Shown: piece after piece, positions 1-11,712 of the stretch
Layout of the letters: each line of letters opens with the position of its first letter
Numbering within the stretch: the first letter of the stretch is position 1
Assembly: GCA_934045905.1 (NCBI GenBank)
Contig: OW203769.1
Span: 31,623,345 to 31,687,344 of the forward strand
Length of the DNA: 64,000 bases
DNA from: Leuctra nigra
Lineage: Eukaryota > Arthropoda > Insecta > Plecoptera > Leuctridae
Reading direction: 5' to 3'
Notes under the pieces: model-generated
What the model saw: only the letters and a program-made list of their open reading frames with translations
Told to the model about the DNA's origin: nothing
The model's database searches: none
Position numbers and translations under genes: made by a program

Positions 1-521
1 ACAAAATCTTGTACCTAGTCAACGATCTACAAAATAATATCATAGATTGTTGACAATTCGTAAGTACCTAAGTATATTTCTTTACAGATGAGCAAATGAT
101 GAGTAGGTATGAGCTAAAACGATCTAGACATGTTGTTTGGAAGCTTAAGTTCGATGCCCGCGACCGACACACATGACTGATGTTACGTCATGATTTCCCT
201 CATTAGCGAGACAAATGCTACTAATAGGCCAAGCAGCCTCCTCCTCAGCGCCATCTTCATCGCCAAGCAGAACCGTGCGCCGTTAAACACCACGCAACAC
301 GTCCAACACAATGCCCAAATGAATTCACATGAAAAATGCGTAGAATTTCATTTCCTTTCGACTTGGTGAGTTTCCCCGCGTGCGTCGCTATGTCACGTGG
401 TCACGGCGTCGCACGCGTCGCCGTCGGGACGCTCGAGACGACGCCGTCAAAACACGACGCTTCTCGATGACCTCGCAGAGCAGATATTGTACCTAACAAC
501 TTGTATGCAGGATATCATTCA
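1..521. other. Non-coding stretch with a CpG-rich patch
   Basis: I see no gene here. The first 300 bases are ordinary AT-rich DNA. Positions about 375-470 form a distinct CpG-rich island made of repeated CGTCGC, GACGCC and ACGACG words, unlike the surrounding sequence. A similar patch lies at about 1705-1815. The island could be a small unmethylated regulatory patch or a decayed GC-rich repeat; the sequence alone does not decide. Confidence 0.5.
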
Positions 522-1335
522 ATAGAGTACTAGAGTGCCACGCCCACTAGGTACTTCCGGAGTCTTTTTCAAAACCCTCTTATGGAAAATAACATGGGGA
601 CTTACTTTGATTGCTGGTCATTTGTAAACGAAACAGAGTTAAGAAAATCCCAATACACCACCATTAACTTCAATCTTTCATTTATAATATTATGTCGACA
701 CATCTCTTCAAATATATACCAAATTAAAACGGTTTAAGTTATTCAACAGCTCCAAAGTGCGACGTTGCAATCTACATCAATAATAATTGTAAAACGGCGC
801 AGCGCGATGTCCTGGGAAACGAGTTGGCAACTGCGACTTTACAAAAATGAAAAACAAATGAAACAATTTTCAACAATGATGCCAGACCTTGCACGTCAAT
901 TTTCGATTGTTGACGAAAAGTAAACAAAACTGAAGTATTTCTGTGCTCCTCGAGTTTATACACTGAATCAAGTTCATATTATAGTTATTTTAATTTCAGG
1001 ATACCATAAAACGAGATGTAATGAGCTGTTGAAATGTAGACTGACAGTTCATTGAATTTACATCTTGCACCGGTGTACACTTTCGTGACGTCATACGCTG
1101 TGTAGTGTGTTGTTTAAGTTGTAACAGATTATATTTTGTATATATTTGAAGAGATGTGTCGACATAATGTTATAAATGAAAGATTGAAGTTAATGGTGGT
1201 GTATTGGGATTTTCTTAACTCTGTTTCGTTTACAAATGACCAGCAATCAAAGTAAGTCCCCATGTTATTTTCCATAAGAGGGTTTTGAAAAAGACTCCGG
1301 AAGTATCTAGTGGGCGTGGCACTCTAGTACTCTAT
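522..1335. mobile_element. Foldback element with ~190-bp inverted arms
   Basis: The left arm (about 522-717) and the right arm (about 1141-1335) are near-perfect reverse complements. They begin and end with AGAGTACTAGAG and its complement. The roughly 420-bp centre has no ORF of note. Long inverted arms, small size and no transposase fit a non-autonomous foldback/MITE-type DNA transposon. The few arm differences (such as GTACTT against ATACTT) suggest modest age. I see no convincing target-site duplication, so I do not assign a superfamily. Confidence 0.85.
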
Positions 1336-2313
1336 GCTCACTCAATACAGATTAAGCCCCTTAAAGTCCCTGTTGACCTGGACACCATATTTTTTGTAAT
1401 CGTATCTGAGATTAATCACTACCTTTGTTGATCAATAGTTTTTGCTTTGTGATAAGCAGAAAATTAGAATAAAAAATATTTATAAACTTGAAAATTGTGT
1501 TTGAAAAGAATAACTTCGTGTGCTATTTTTCGATTCATTGAGTATACATTTAAAATACAAACATTGAGTCGTTGACGTAAATTCATCTGTGTTGACTTAG
1601 AAATTTGCAGAAGGCCTGCTCATCAACGCGTTACACAGAGCGTTTTCCTAGTGTTAAAATCCACTGTAAATGCCTAGCAATTCCAAGTGTGGAGGAGAAA
1701 GTTAACAGCGACGCCGGGCTTGTGTCCAAGACGCCAGAGAAACGACGCCCCTCGACGTCTTCGAGGCGAAGAGAGAGACGACATCGACGCCGGCGTCGGT
1801 CTGGCGTCGCCTCAGTGTTTATAGACACACTTATCAGTCATGATGCTGATGGCGCCGGAGTGACATCAATTCGTTCCTTTAGAATCAGATTCAAATGTAA
1901 CGGCTGATCCACAGCCCTCTAGACTCACATTCTCATGCGAAGTGCTTTTATTGGCTCGCAGATCGTTTGTTCTCGGATGGAAATTCAAATTTGTGTTTTC
2001 GTTCTAAAATGCTGTTCGATGCCAGCGTCTGTGACTTGTTCTTTGTCTCGCAGATAAGAGCCAATCAGAGTCTACAAAGAACACGACGAGCCATCTGATT
2101 GGCCCATTGGCAGCGACATTATCAGCATTGGGAATGAGTTTTCGAGCAGACGCAACGAGATTGAATAGGATCAAGCTAGTTGAGTAGACGGCAAGATTCA
2201 GAGGAAGGACCGCCAATGATTCTGCCGCAAGAATGAAATTTATCGCCGTCTTAAGAATAAAGTTGTAGAGAAGCAAATGAGCTTTGAGTTTCAACTAATG
2301 TCAGAATTAGAAA
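1336..2313. other. Non-coding stretch with repeat terminus and CpG-rich patch
   Basis: I see no gene. Positions about 1617-1655 carry the motif CAACGCGTTACACAGAGCG, which recurs near 30740, 38240 and 63360 on this strand and near 52085-52120 in reverse, so it is the terminus of a dispersed repeat. Positions about 1705-1815 are CpG-rich, with GACGCC and CGTCTTCG words. A 100-codon frame there is rich in Arg and Ser because of this composition and is not convincing as protein. Confidence 0.5.
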
Positions 2314-2340
2314 AAAAGCTCATACATTTTATGAGCTTTT
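2314..2340. repeat. Short perfect hairpin
   Basis: AAAAGCTCATA and its reverse complement are separated by 5 bases. A further partial copy (TATGAGTT) follows at once. Bacterial terminators are not expected in this context, so I list it only as a local inverted repeat upstream of the microsatellite. Confidence 0.6.
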
Positions 2341-2483
2341 ATGAGTTAATTGCTTTTTTATGTTAAACTGTTTCTTTTTCATCCTAATAGTTATGCGAGA
2401 TTATATTTTCTATGAACGTTGCAGAAAATTTGAATATCACTAAATGTCAACATTTGAAACAGTAATCTATAAAGTACAATGAC

Positions 2484-2484
2484 C

Positions 2485-2546
<62 letters not shown>

Positions 2547-2547
2547 G

Positions 2548-2594
<47 letters not shown>

Positions 2595-2595
2595 G

Positions 2596-2674
<79 letters not shown>

Positions 2675-2699
2675 GTGTCTGTGTGTCTGTCTGTCTGTG

Positions 2700-2746
<47 letters not shown>

Positions 2747-2747
2747 G

Positions 2748-2782
<35 letters not shown>

Positions 2783-2784
2783 AT
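2484..2784. repeat. (CTGT)n microsatellite, ~300 bp
   Basis: A near-pure CTGT/ACAG tetranucleotide run with a few interruptions (mostly GTGT). The repeat contains no stop codon in several frames, which creates artificial SVCLSVCL and TDRQTDRQ frames on the two strands. It leads directly into a sequence that recurs elsewhere (see 2785-2900), so the microsatellite is probably the tail or core of a mobile element and not a free-standing simple repeat. Confidence 0.95.
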
Positions 2785-2900
2785 GTTCTTCATATACTCC
2801 TACACCCTTTGACCGATCTCAACCAAATTTGGTATGGAGTTTCTATGGGATCCTGCGCATATCGTAGGGTACTTACCCCCATCTCCAAACTACCCCTAAT
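2785..2900. repeat. Unique flank of the microsatellite, a dispersed repeat module
   Basis: The segment just after the CTGT run contains GACCGATCTCAACCAAATTT at 2811. The same block occurs in reverse complement at about 56840-56895, including the GGTGTAGGAG side, but without the microsatellite. This shows it is a dispersed sequence normally read on the minus strand (module, then ACAG repeat). The order 'conserved block followed by a tetranucleotide run' resembles microsatellite-bearing mobile elements such as mini-me or DINE-1-type elements, but I infer this only from the layout. Confidence 0.65.
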
Positions 2901-3919
2901 TGAAAAAACACCCCTAATAGAAATTTATATTTACTGTTCCGCAGAGACGAGTGCGTGCGTGATGTTTTATATGATTTCAAAACTGCTGATGCTGGAAATT
3001 GCGACTCAGTCACGAGTTCCAGTGTGATCATGTGACCTTCAACCCGACTTGGAAGGACTGTCACGTGATCAGATTCCAAGAATTACTTTGCGTCAACACT
3101 ATTTCCTTGATGTCATTTGGGTTGCATATCTCACAGGCGTAGTTCGATCTCTATGGACAGAGTTGCTGCGCCGGGCAATATCGGCAACCCGTCACACATA
3201 GGTGTAATGCGGGTTGCCTATATCACATGTATCCCTCCCCACCAGCACGAGCAACGCCGGGCGGATCAACTTGTCAACGATAGAGAGCACTTGATTCCCT
3301 GAGCAACATCTCCGCTTCCATCATCTAACAGAGGGTTGAGAAGCTGATCCGTCCTGGTAAACTGTCACTGACTCTTGGTCTGTACTCTCAGTTCCGAGAC
3401 AGTTGAATGTATTACCCTTCTGACGTCACTCGTCACGTGATCGTGTCTCATGCATTAGTCGGTGCTGACGTCACCACTCACATGCCACTGACATCAAGCA
3501 ACTTGCATCTTGCTTGGCGTTCCACATTCAAGAGAGAGGTCTCCTTAAGCAGTGGTGATTTGAAGCATGAAATAACTAATATTTAAGAAGATCGCAGGAA
3601 ATTTCTGGAAAAGTAAAGAAACAGAGAATAACTAAGACTTTTATTACAGCAAAAAGTGTTTCAAGAAATCGTTACAATATACCAAAACGAATTACCTTGA
3701 GGAACATTTTCTTGGGGGTTTCGCCCTAAACCCCCTACTTTCCATCGCGTATCACTCTTTGCGTATACTCATAAATCATTTTTAGGACTACACCACTATT
3801 CGTCCTGTTCGTCAACATATTGATTTCCTAGCACGATCGGTCTCGTGGTTTCACCGGAAAATTATTTAAAGTTGACTTGCATTCGCTTTACTGATGGTTA
3901 ATCTGACAGAGCAGCTGTG

Positions 3920-3949
3920 CCCCCCTCCCCCCCCCCCCCCCACCCCCCA
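3920..3949. repeat. Poly-C tract
   Basis: An almost uninterrupted run of C, broken by one T and one A. It is one of at least eight long G or C homopolymer runs in the window. The complementary strand could form G-quadruplexes. Confidence 0.9.
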
Positions 3950-4441
3950 CATCAATGATTATTCACAGACTTGAAGCGAGCTAGCTGTCTAGACGTCTAT
4001 AAAGATAATTAAAAAGTCACCTGGCGACGCTGACGTTACACTTTAACTGTTTTTCTTTGATCTCAGAAATCATCGCCTTCTAGACAATTGAATTGCTTGA
4101 CTTTGTGCTGTACCAAGTAGTTCTAAGTAGCTCTAAGTAGCTCTAAGTGCTTTCTAAACAATCCGATTCGATTAGCCCCCATCTTCACTTTCAAAAGATC
4201 TGGCAGGACGCCATTTTAGTTCTTCAAGGGTGGGTGATGCATTAATTTTACTACATCCAAGCAATATGCTGAGAGTGTCCAATAAAAATGTAAAAGGAAA
4301 GAACAAAAACAGCCGAAGGGCTTCTTTTTCTCGTAGATTTATGAAAAGATGCTGCTTTCACCCGCTTGGATTGATGTTGTGTGCGGATAGCTGCGGATAA
4401 TGCTGCGCATGCGGATTGCGGACAACCAGGGGGGTGTGATT

Positions 4442-4456
4442 GGGGGGGGGGGGGGG
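4442..4456. repeat. Poly-G tract
   Basis: A run of about 15 G. It is a simple repeat with no linked gene. Confidence 0.9.
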
Positions 4457-6337
4457 TGACGTATGGAAAGTGGGGCTTAGGAGTGAGCTATTCCCTACAC
4501 ACTTGCAAGTGCCAAAGTGTATTTGTATTCAAGTTTATAGGAAGTTATGAGCTATTTTAAATGTTGATTATTTTCTTGCAGAGCCGCTTTGTTTTACATC
4601 AACATGTAAGACTTTGATGTGATTGGCTGTAATATTGACTCAGATTGATTTCTAAAAGTGATCTATGAAGCTTTTAATTCATAGGTGACTATGAAGACTC
4701 GACTGCATTCGAAGTAAAGATTTGAGTTATATTTCCTAAATCGCTATAACTTTTCATCCATTCAAATAATGAAAAACGTGACAAATAAATAACATATAAT
4801 TTTTATACGACCTAAACAAATTTAAATTCAATATGTGTGACAAAAACTAGACCCGAAGCTGAAAAATCAGGAAATTTTCAGCTTTGCCTCGAGTTTCGGC
4901 TGTTAATAGCATATTTATAAATTGCGGTGTTGATATTGCTAAGGTCTTAAAACATGTACACGTATAGACATTTGACACGTATTGTGCAGCAGCGAAAAAA
5001 ACATTTTTCTCCTTGGAATTCCTGTTTTCCACGCTAATGTTGGCTATTTTTATGGCACTACCTCCATTTCACCCAATTACAATAGAGGAGCAAAGAAAAT
5101 CCACATTTCTGAGGTGTATACAGCATTTTATTGGCGATTGTATTTTGGCATTTGCCCTCAGGCGCTGAAAGGTCATCTCCAAATGGAGTAGGTCGTAAAC
5201 GTTGTTAATTATTTTTCAGGTTTCTCATAATTTGAACGATTCAAAAGTGATAAGTAAATTATGTTCAATGTTTTATTTCTAACATGTGCCAACAAGATGG
5301 CCTCTCAACAATGCGTGACGTCACAAGTAACCGACGAACAGTTTGAATAAACCACAATCTCATTTACACACCAACACATTTGCGACAAGCTATGGTGAAA
5401 TATGCACCTAGATGTGAATAACACAAGCCGCTGAGAAGAAGTTCCAGGAAAAGTCGTGCTCGATTCCGAATGCCCGCCAAGAGTTGATGGCTGGATGAAT
5501 ATTTGAGCGCGACAATTCGCCACTTCACAAGATTCAGTTAACTCCGTGTGAATGTTTAATTTTTAATCGCGTCCCGCCGCTTGCGAAGTGAGTTATGAAG
5601 TTCCGGCGGGTAAATGCGATTCTTTATGCTCGCTGCTGGAGCCGAGTTTAACGAACTGAACTGACAAACAAGCGCCGCTGAATGTTGCTACGCGCCTGAT
5701 AAGCCGGCATTACGTCACTCATTAACGTGAGATATGTGCTCGCTGATTGCTTATGAAATTGAAATTCTAGGAATTGTAATTTTCATTTTACACCGTGCAT
5801 TTGTAACTTTTGTAATTAACTACGACTTTACAGTAATTTTATGTGTTAGGATAAAGTAACAGAAACAGAAACTGTGTGAAAACAATAAATGAAATCATAA
5901 GCGTGTTTATTTAAAACAGCAGTTCTACTTAACGTGTAAGCTGTACGTTGAATTGTTCAATAAGCGATATCGTGTACAGAGCTATTATTTTATTTTTAAA
6001 GTAAATTACTTAGTCTCTGCCACTGGTTGTCATAATGTTGATAATTTGATTTGCTGATGTTCGGAACCTATCTTGAAAAAACACACTGCAATTCATGGCT
6101 CACAGAAAAGATTTGAAACGAAGACTTGAATGAAAAACTGCTCCTCACTTTCCCAAGTTTTATAAACCATCCCGACGTCTGATATTGGACAAGATAAAAG
6201 CGAAGAAAAGCAGTGAAAATATCGCCTGCTCCAACTTTTACCATTCGTAACGCCGCTTTTGTTACCTGTAAAACCTCTCTGATGATCTCACATTTTCGTC
6301 TATAACTTTCTTCGAAACGTACACTCGAACAAATAAT

Positions 6338-6514
6338 AAACTGTACTCGAAAGAAAAGGATTGTCTGATAAATGTTTGATGGCATCTTCCCATGAAGTCT
6401 GTGCTAATACTTTATCTAACTCTAGTAGGTGAGCTCTGATTTCATTGATAATAACAAGGATTGATTGTCAAGGAACCTGACCAGCAGCCAATCAACTTGC
6501 GCAAAGTACCGTTT
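6338..6514 (+). mobile_element. TIR MITE family R, copy 1
   Basis: The start (ACTGTACTCGAAAG) and the end (complement of AAACGGTAC) form short terminal inverted repeats. The interior matches the copy at 44463-44640 almost base for base (TTTGATGGCATC, GAAGTCTG, CAAGGAACCT, CCAGCAGCCAA). At about 177 bp with no coding capacity, it fits a MITE. Other members: 31274-31380, 44463-44640 and 45443-45910, with fragments near 18404 and 27180. Confidence 0.75.
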
Positions 6515-6684
6515 TTTATTGGTTTGAGTGTACCAGCAACCGTGCGCGCTCACATCGACATTGCTCCAGCATCTCTTGAACATCCACAGATAAAACTAAC
6601 TGTTTCAATGATTATAAAACTGTTTAAAATATTGCGAGCTAATTCTTGATTCGGCACAAGAAATAAGAACACTGAAATAAAATA

Positions 6685-7113
6685 CAATAGGGAAGTCTCG
6701 TGAAGATTAGAATTCAGAATAATATTTATTTTATGAAAGTTGAGATGTTGCTGAACACATATGTGGTATTATTTTTGTTCTTGGACGAATAGTTCTCATG
6801 TAATTAATTTACAAAGTTTGATAGATCTCCTCTCATTTAAAAACAGGAAAATTGGCAATGACATCACAGTTTGCTATATTGCCATGGCAACAAGGGAATC
6901 CCCATGTCAACGCAATGTTCAAGACTTGGAAATGACATCACAGTTCTGATTCTTGTTAATGGCCGTTTTTCCCGCCAAAAATCATATGATATTTGAACTC
7001 GATTTTTATGAATGAAAATTTAAGATTTCACAGGTAATAAGTGTATTTGTCATTATTATTTGTGTTTATTTATAGAAATTTACTAGAATAAAATTTCATG
7101 AGACTTCCCTATT
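6685..7113 (+). mobile_element. 430-bp MITE family S, copy 1
   Basis: Terminal inverted repeats CAATAGGGAAGTCTC and complement. The sequence is almost identical along its whole length to 38525-38954 and 43287-43716. All three carry the same 62-codon frame starting MWYYF, but this follows from DNA identity; the peptide matches no family I know and lacks transposase motifs. This copy has lost the last base of the right TIR (ATTA instead of ATTG). It carries CCATGGCAAC and two TGACATCACAG words. No clear target-site duplication. Confidence 0.9.
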
Positions 7114-7592
7114 ATTTTTTGTGCCCAGACTCTAAAAAATAAAATATCTATAATTTTTACCTTTGAGATGAGTTTGAGAAGAAATGTTAACTAATATTTT
7201 GAATGGAACAAAAGTATGACAATGTATTTATCAAAGTTTATAATCTCTAGAGTTTGCTCTGGGTACGTAATAAATCGGATATCGCAGAATGACGCAAGTC
7301 CTCGACCATGAAACTAAATATTCCAATTAGTCTGCATGTAGGTCGCACCAAGAGGTTTAATTACTAATTAACATTAACACAAGAGCAGGATTTATATTCA
7401 ATGGCACGTGATGACGCGGTTAAATAATCAAGTGGCGGTTCTTGAAGACGAAGAAGACGTGTCGTCTTGAGAGGTTCAATTGCATTCCAAATCTGATGTG
7501 AAAATCAAATCCACAAACATTCTACACAGTGGAATACACCGTCTTACTCAAGTCTGTTTAATACTGTTTAAAATAACATCAAATATAAGAAA
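7114..7592. other. Non-coding stretch, nothing recognised
   Basis: AT-rich sequence between two elements. I see no gene, RNA or repeat. Confidence 0.5.
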
Positions 7593-7594
7593 TA

Positions 7595-8274
7595 GTCCAG
7601 TAATTTTGTGATTATACCCACCACTAATTGCAACAGAAGGTTTCAATACATGAATCGATTCAGAAAAATGCCCTCTACAACATATCCAAAATCCTCCCGA
7701 ATCCGATTGCCGGAAGTACTTTTTAATCAAGTTTTAAGTTAATTTCCCATGTTAATTCCATCTTCCAAAAAAAATTTTTTTTTCATGTAACTCCGATTTT
7801 GACGAAACTTGGCAGAATTGTTCACCATTCTAAATGAACACAAATAGCTCTCTTAGCGTTTTCCTCTAAATCTCATCGTTTGGGAATTATGGCCCATTGA
7901 AAAGTAATATTTTAGTCAGTTTTCGACGATTTGTCACTTTGAGTGTATATTGATGTTTTGCGAGGTCCATATTTCCCAAACGATGAGATTTAGAGGAAAA
8001 CGCTAAGAGATCTATTTGTGTTCATTTAGGATGGTGAACAATTCTGCCAAGTTTCGTCAAAATCGGAGTTACATGAAATTTTTTTTTTTTGGAAGATATG
8101 GAATTAACATGGGAAATTAACTTAAAAAGTGATTAAATAGTACTTCCGGCATTCGGATACGGGAGGATTTTGGATATGTTGTAGAGGGCATTTTTCTGAA
8201 TCGATTCATATATTGAAACCTTCTGTTGCAATTAGTGGTGGGTTCGGCTCTTTTTTTGCTTTAAATTACTGGGC
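7595..8274. mobile_element. Large hairpin element flanked by TA
   Basis: The left arm (7595 to about 7895) and right arm (about 7962-8274) are near-complementary over some 300 bases, with a loop of about 66 bases. The ends read GTCCAGTAATTT and its near-complement, with TA on each side (7593-7594, 8275-8276), as expected for Tc1/mariner-type insertion. No transposase is present. Each arm contains a poly-A/T run and the phrase CCGATTTTGACGAAACTTGG, a version of the module found in other repeats. A transcript across it would form a long double-stranded hairpin. Confidence 0.85.
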
Positions 8275-8276
8275 TA

Positions 8277-10254
8277 AAAGGATCACCAACGAACTTGTCA
8301 TTATTATGATAGTGGCGTTTCTTTCCTGATCAATAATTATGTTGAAGCTACGAATTGAGGAGACCAGATGTATGATTTGAAATTCAACGACTTTTGTGAA
8401 CCATTGACAACGCTTATTTAGTTGTTAGCGGTTGTAAGTTGCAAGTGGCATTATAATGTCGATTTAAAGCGTGATTATTCCAATAGTTTTCAGATGAAAA
8501 CATTGTTCATATTCAAATCAATTACCTTTATTTGCGTACAATACAAAATGGTGAACATTCAACAGTTATACACTATGTGTATGTTGATCTTCCATGTAAA
8601 CAACTACCTAAACGTAACTAAATCTAAATATTGTAAAAGAATAGAAAATTACGTATACACAATAAAATCATAATATTTTAAGTCGTAGGTGTAGGTACTT
8701 TTAATTATTATCATAATATCATTATTATCGCATGTTGAAAAGTGCATCGTCTAAATGTCAGCTTTCCCGAGCTCAAGAGATGATAAAGAACGAATACGCG
8801 ACAAATATGTTTCCTGGGATGCACCAAGACAAGCTGCACCAATGACGCTTTAGCAGAAATAAAACACACGGTTCTCTGAAACTATCGAGATCTGGGTTTT
8901 CAGCCAGCAAGTTATATTAAATTTAGACGAAATGAAGTTGAAAAAATGTTCGCTTCTCTCATTCGATCACAAATCGCATTTTCTCCGTCTCCTGACCTCG
9001 ACGACGACCCAGTGCCCCCCCCCCCCCCCCCCCCCCCGATCAGCTGTGCGGGAACAAACTGGCGGTGAATTATTCATGGGTTCGAGTCCCTCCGGTCCCA
9101 TCGCCGAACATCATCGGGGAACTTCGGCCATCCTCGGCCTCACGCATATGTATGTACCTCGTTAGGAGATGATTGAAGGGGAGGAAAATTGGGTGAATTT
9201 CCATGGAAAATAAAGCGCGAAGGTTTCCCCGTGAGAAAACTGACATCGATTGAGATGTTAAAGTGGGTTGATTGTGGATGTTTATTGTGAATATACGAGG
9301 GCGTTAATGATGTGACAGGAAGATACGCTTGTGGCAATTTAAACACATAGGCAGATATCTAATCGGAAATAAAACAACCTTTTGTAGGCACAGACATTCT
9401 AGGACAAAGGGAATGAAGGTAAAATGTGAGAACATTTCCTCCGATTTTTACATTGTATCTGATAATTTATTTTGGAAACATTTATTTTACATTTTCTTCT
9501 ATCTGCAAATATCGATATTTATAGGCAAATTATCCAACAATCTTCTTCTCAAGCAACAAACAAAGCAACATAAACAAAAAATAAAAATCATCCGAAATTA
9601 GTTTGAAATTTACAAATGGTGGCATTGGTAGGATTTATTTTTAATTTATTTATTGAGCCTTAATTTGCAGACAGATACATAAATCCATTTGTGCAACTTT
9701 AATAAACACAGATTACACAAAACAAACATCACATTACACACTTGGAAACACATTAAATTCCATCCCAGTTTATCACAGAGTTCTCAAGTCACAAGGTCAG
9801 CCAGTAGTGACTTGAACGCCAAGATCGAATTTAAACCTATAATTCCAAGGAATTGAATATGGTACAAAAACTGTTCAAGGTAGATTGAAGCCGATTATGA
9901 AAAGCATATTTATGTATGCTATTTTTATGATTTTATGCGCGTTTAAAAATATGTTTTAATCCCGAATAAATTGGTCACTTATTTTGTTAATGACGTTGTT
10001 AATTGGCATCATTAATTTCTGATTTATAATGTATTTAAACATTATTATAGCATGGTTTTGTAGAAAATTGCTTGTTGCTTGAAAGTCAGATTTTCGGAAG
10101 TTATATTTGAGCTGGACAGATGACCTCCCAGACATTAACCTTCCTGTTCAACTGTTTTGTGACGTCGATTTAACATCACATTACCACAAGCCTACATTTC
10201 AACGAGCAGTTTCATTCGAGCTGCCGTCTAATGTTCATACGAGCATCTCGAACA
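8277..10254. other. Non-coding stretch, no gene seen
   Basis: Frames up to 90 codons are AT-rich and low in complexity (for example KQQTKQHKQKIKI near 9540). Apart from the poly-C run at 9015-9037 I recognise nothing. Positions about 9640-9790 have the TAATTTATTTATTGAG type of AT-rich composition seen in UTRs and retroelement tails, but with no other support. Confidence 0.5.
9015..9037. repeat. Poly-C tract, 23 bases
   Basis: An uninterrupted run of C. It would encode a proline run in the local frame, but that frame has no other protein-like character. Confidence 0.95.
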
Positions 10255-11712
10255 CTGATTGCTGCTCACAGGTCAAGGTGTATCTAGTGGCGCAGGTCAG
10301 GGTCTATTGACTGAGATTCCAGGTCGTACGTGCCGTCTGTTGCCGACTAAACAGCGTGATCACGGCTTCCCAGAGCTGATTGCTGCTCACAGGTCAAGGT
10401 GTATCTAGTGGCGCAGGTCAGGGTCTATTGACTGAGATTCCAGGTCGTACGTGCCGTGATGTTGCCGACTAAACAGCGCGATCACGGCTTCCCAGAGCTG
10501 ATTGCTGCTCACAGGTCAAGGTGTATCTAGTGGCGCAGGTCAGGGTCTATTGACTGAGATTCCAGGTCGTACGTGCCGTGCTGTTGCCGACTAAACAGCG
10601 TGATCACGGCTTCCCAGAGCTGATTGCTGCTCACAGGTCAAGGTGTATCTAGTGGCGAAGGTCAGGGTCTATTGACTGAGATTCCAGGTCGTACGTGCCG
10701 TGCTGTTGCCGACTAAACAGCGCGATCACGGCTTCCCAGAGCTGATTGCTGCTCACAGGTCAAGGTGTATCTAGTGGCGCAGGTCAGGGTCTATTGACTG
10801 AGATTCCAGGTCGTACGTGCCGTGATGTTGCCGACTAAACAGCGCGATCACGGCTTCCCAGAGCTGATTGCTGCTCACAGGTCAAGGTGTATCTAGTGGC
10901 GCAGGTCAGGGTCTATTGACTGAGATTCCAGGTCGTACGTGCCGTGATGTTGCCGACTAAACAGCGCGATCACGGCTTCCCAGAGCTGATTGCTGCTCAC
11001 AGGTCAAGGTGTATCTAGTGGCGCAGGTCAGGGTCTATTGACTGAGATTCCAGGTCGTACGTGCCGTGCTGTTGCCGACTAAACAGCGTGATCACGGCTT
11101 CCCAGAGCTGATTGCTGCTCACAGGTCAAGGTGTATCTAGTGGCGCAGGTCAGGGTCTATTGACTGAGATTCCAGGTCGTACGTGCCGTGCTGTTGCCGA
11201 CTAAACAGCGTGATCACGGCTTCCCAGAGCTGATTGCTGCTCACAGGTCAAGGTGTATCTAGTGGCGCAGGTCAGGGTCTATTGACTGAGATTCCAGGTC
11301 GTACGTGCCGTGCTGTTGCCGACTAAACAGCGTGATCACGGCTTCCCAGAGCTGATTGCTGCTCACAGGTCAAGGTGTATCTAGTGGCGCAGGTCAGGGT
11401 CTATTGACTGAGATTCCAGGTCGTACGTGCCGTGATGTTGCCGACTAAACAGCGCGATCACGGCTTCCCAGAGCTGATTGCTGCTCACAGGTCAAGGTGT
11501 ATCTAGTGGCGCAGGTCAGGGTCTATTGACTGAGATTCCAGGTCGTACGTGCCGTGCTGTTGCCGACTAAACAGCGTGATCACGGCTTCCCAGAGCTGAT
11601 TGCTGCTCACAGGTCAAGGTGTATCTAGTGGCGCAGGTCAGGGTCTATTGACTGAGATTCCAGGTCGTACGTGCCGTGCTGTTGCCGACTAAACAGCGCG
11701 ATCACGGCCTTC
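10255..11712. repeat. 122-bp tandem satellite, 12 copies
   Basis: The word GCTGCTCACAGGTCAAGG recurs at 10261, 10382, 10504, 10626 and then every 122 bases to 11602. The first unit is 121 bp and the last decays after 11700. Units are almost identical and differ mainly at two linked sites: GATG/CTG before TTGCC, and GCGCG/GCGTG before ATCACGG. Each unit has two AGGTCA half-sites of nuclear-receptor type (AGGTCAAGGTG and AGGTCAGGGTC). A related remnant, CATCACGGCTTCCTAGAGCG, lies at about 27540. The repeat is contiguous with no unique spacers, so it is not a CRISPR array. Confidence 0.97.

Larger units (their letters stand above)
2901..6337. other. Long non-coding stretch, no gene seen
   Basis: No frame longer than about 72 codons and no recognisable domain. 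Features inside: imperfect direct repeats of GGGTTGC..ATATC at 3119 and 3210; CRE palindromes TGACGTCA at 3421, 3466 and 5316; a poly-C run at 3920-3949; CTCTAAGTAG-type short tandem units at about 4117-4150; and a poly-G run at 4442-4456. The AAGATGGCC..CTCAACAATG stretch at 5294 resembles part of the long form of the TIR MITE at 45443. Otherwise I see nothing. Confidence 0.5.

Noticed and set aside
2314..2340. Rho-independent terminator
   Set aside because: A stem with a T-run appears, but the DNA is eukaryotic and there is no upstream gene.
2467..3027. SVCLSVCL and TDRQTDRQ ORFs
   Set aside because: Translation of the CTGT microsatellite in different frames.
6761..6949. 62-codon frame conserved in three MITE copies
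   Set aside because: Copies are near-identical in DNA, so conservation says nothing; no transposase motif.
10255..11712. Possible CRISPR array
   Set aside because: Repeats are contiguous 122-bp units with no unique spacers, and the context is eukaryotic.
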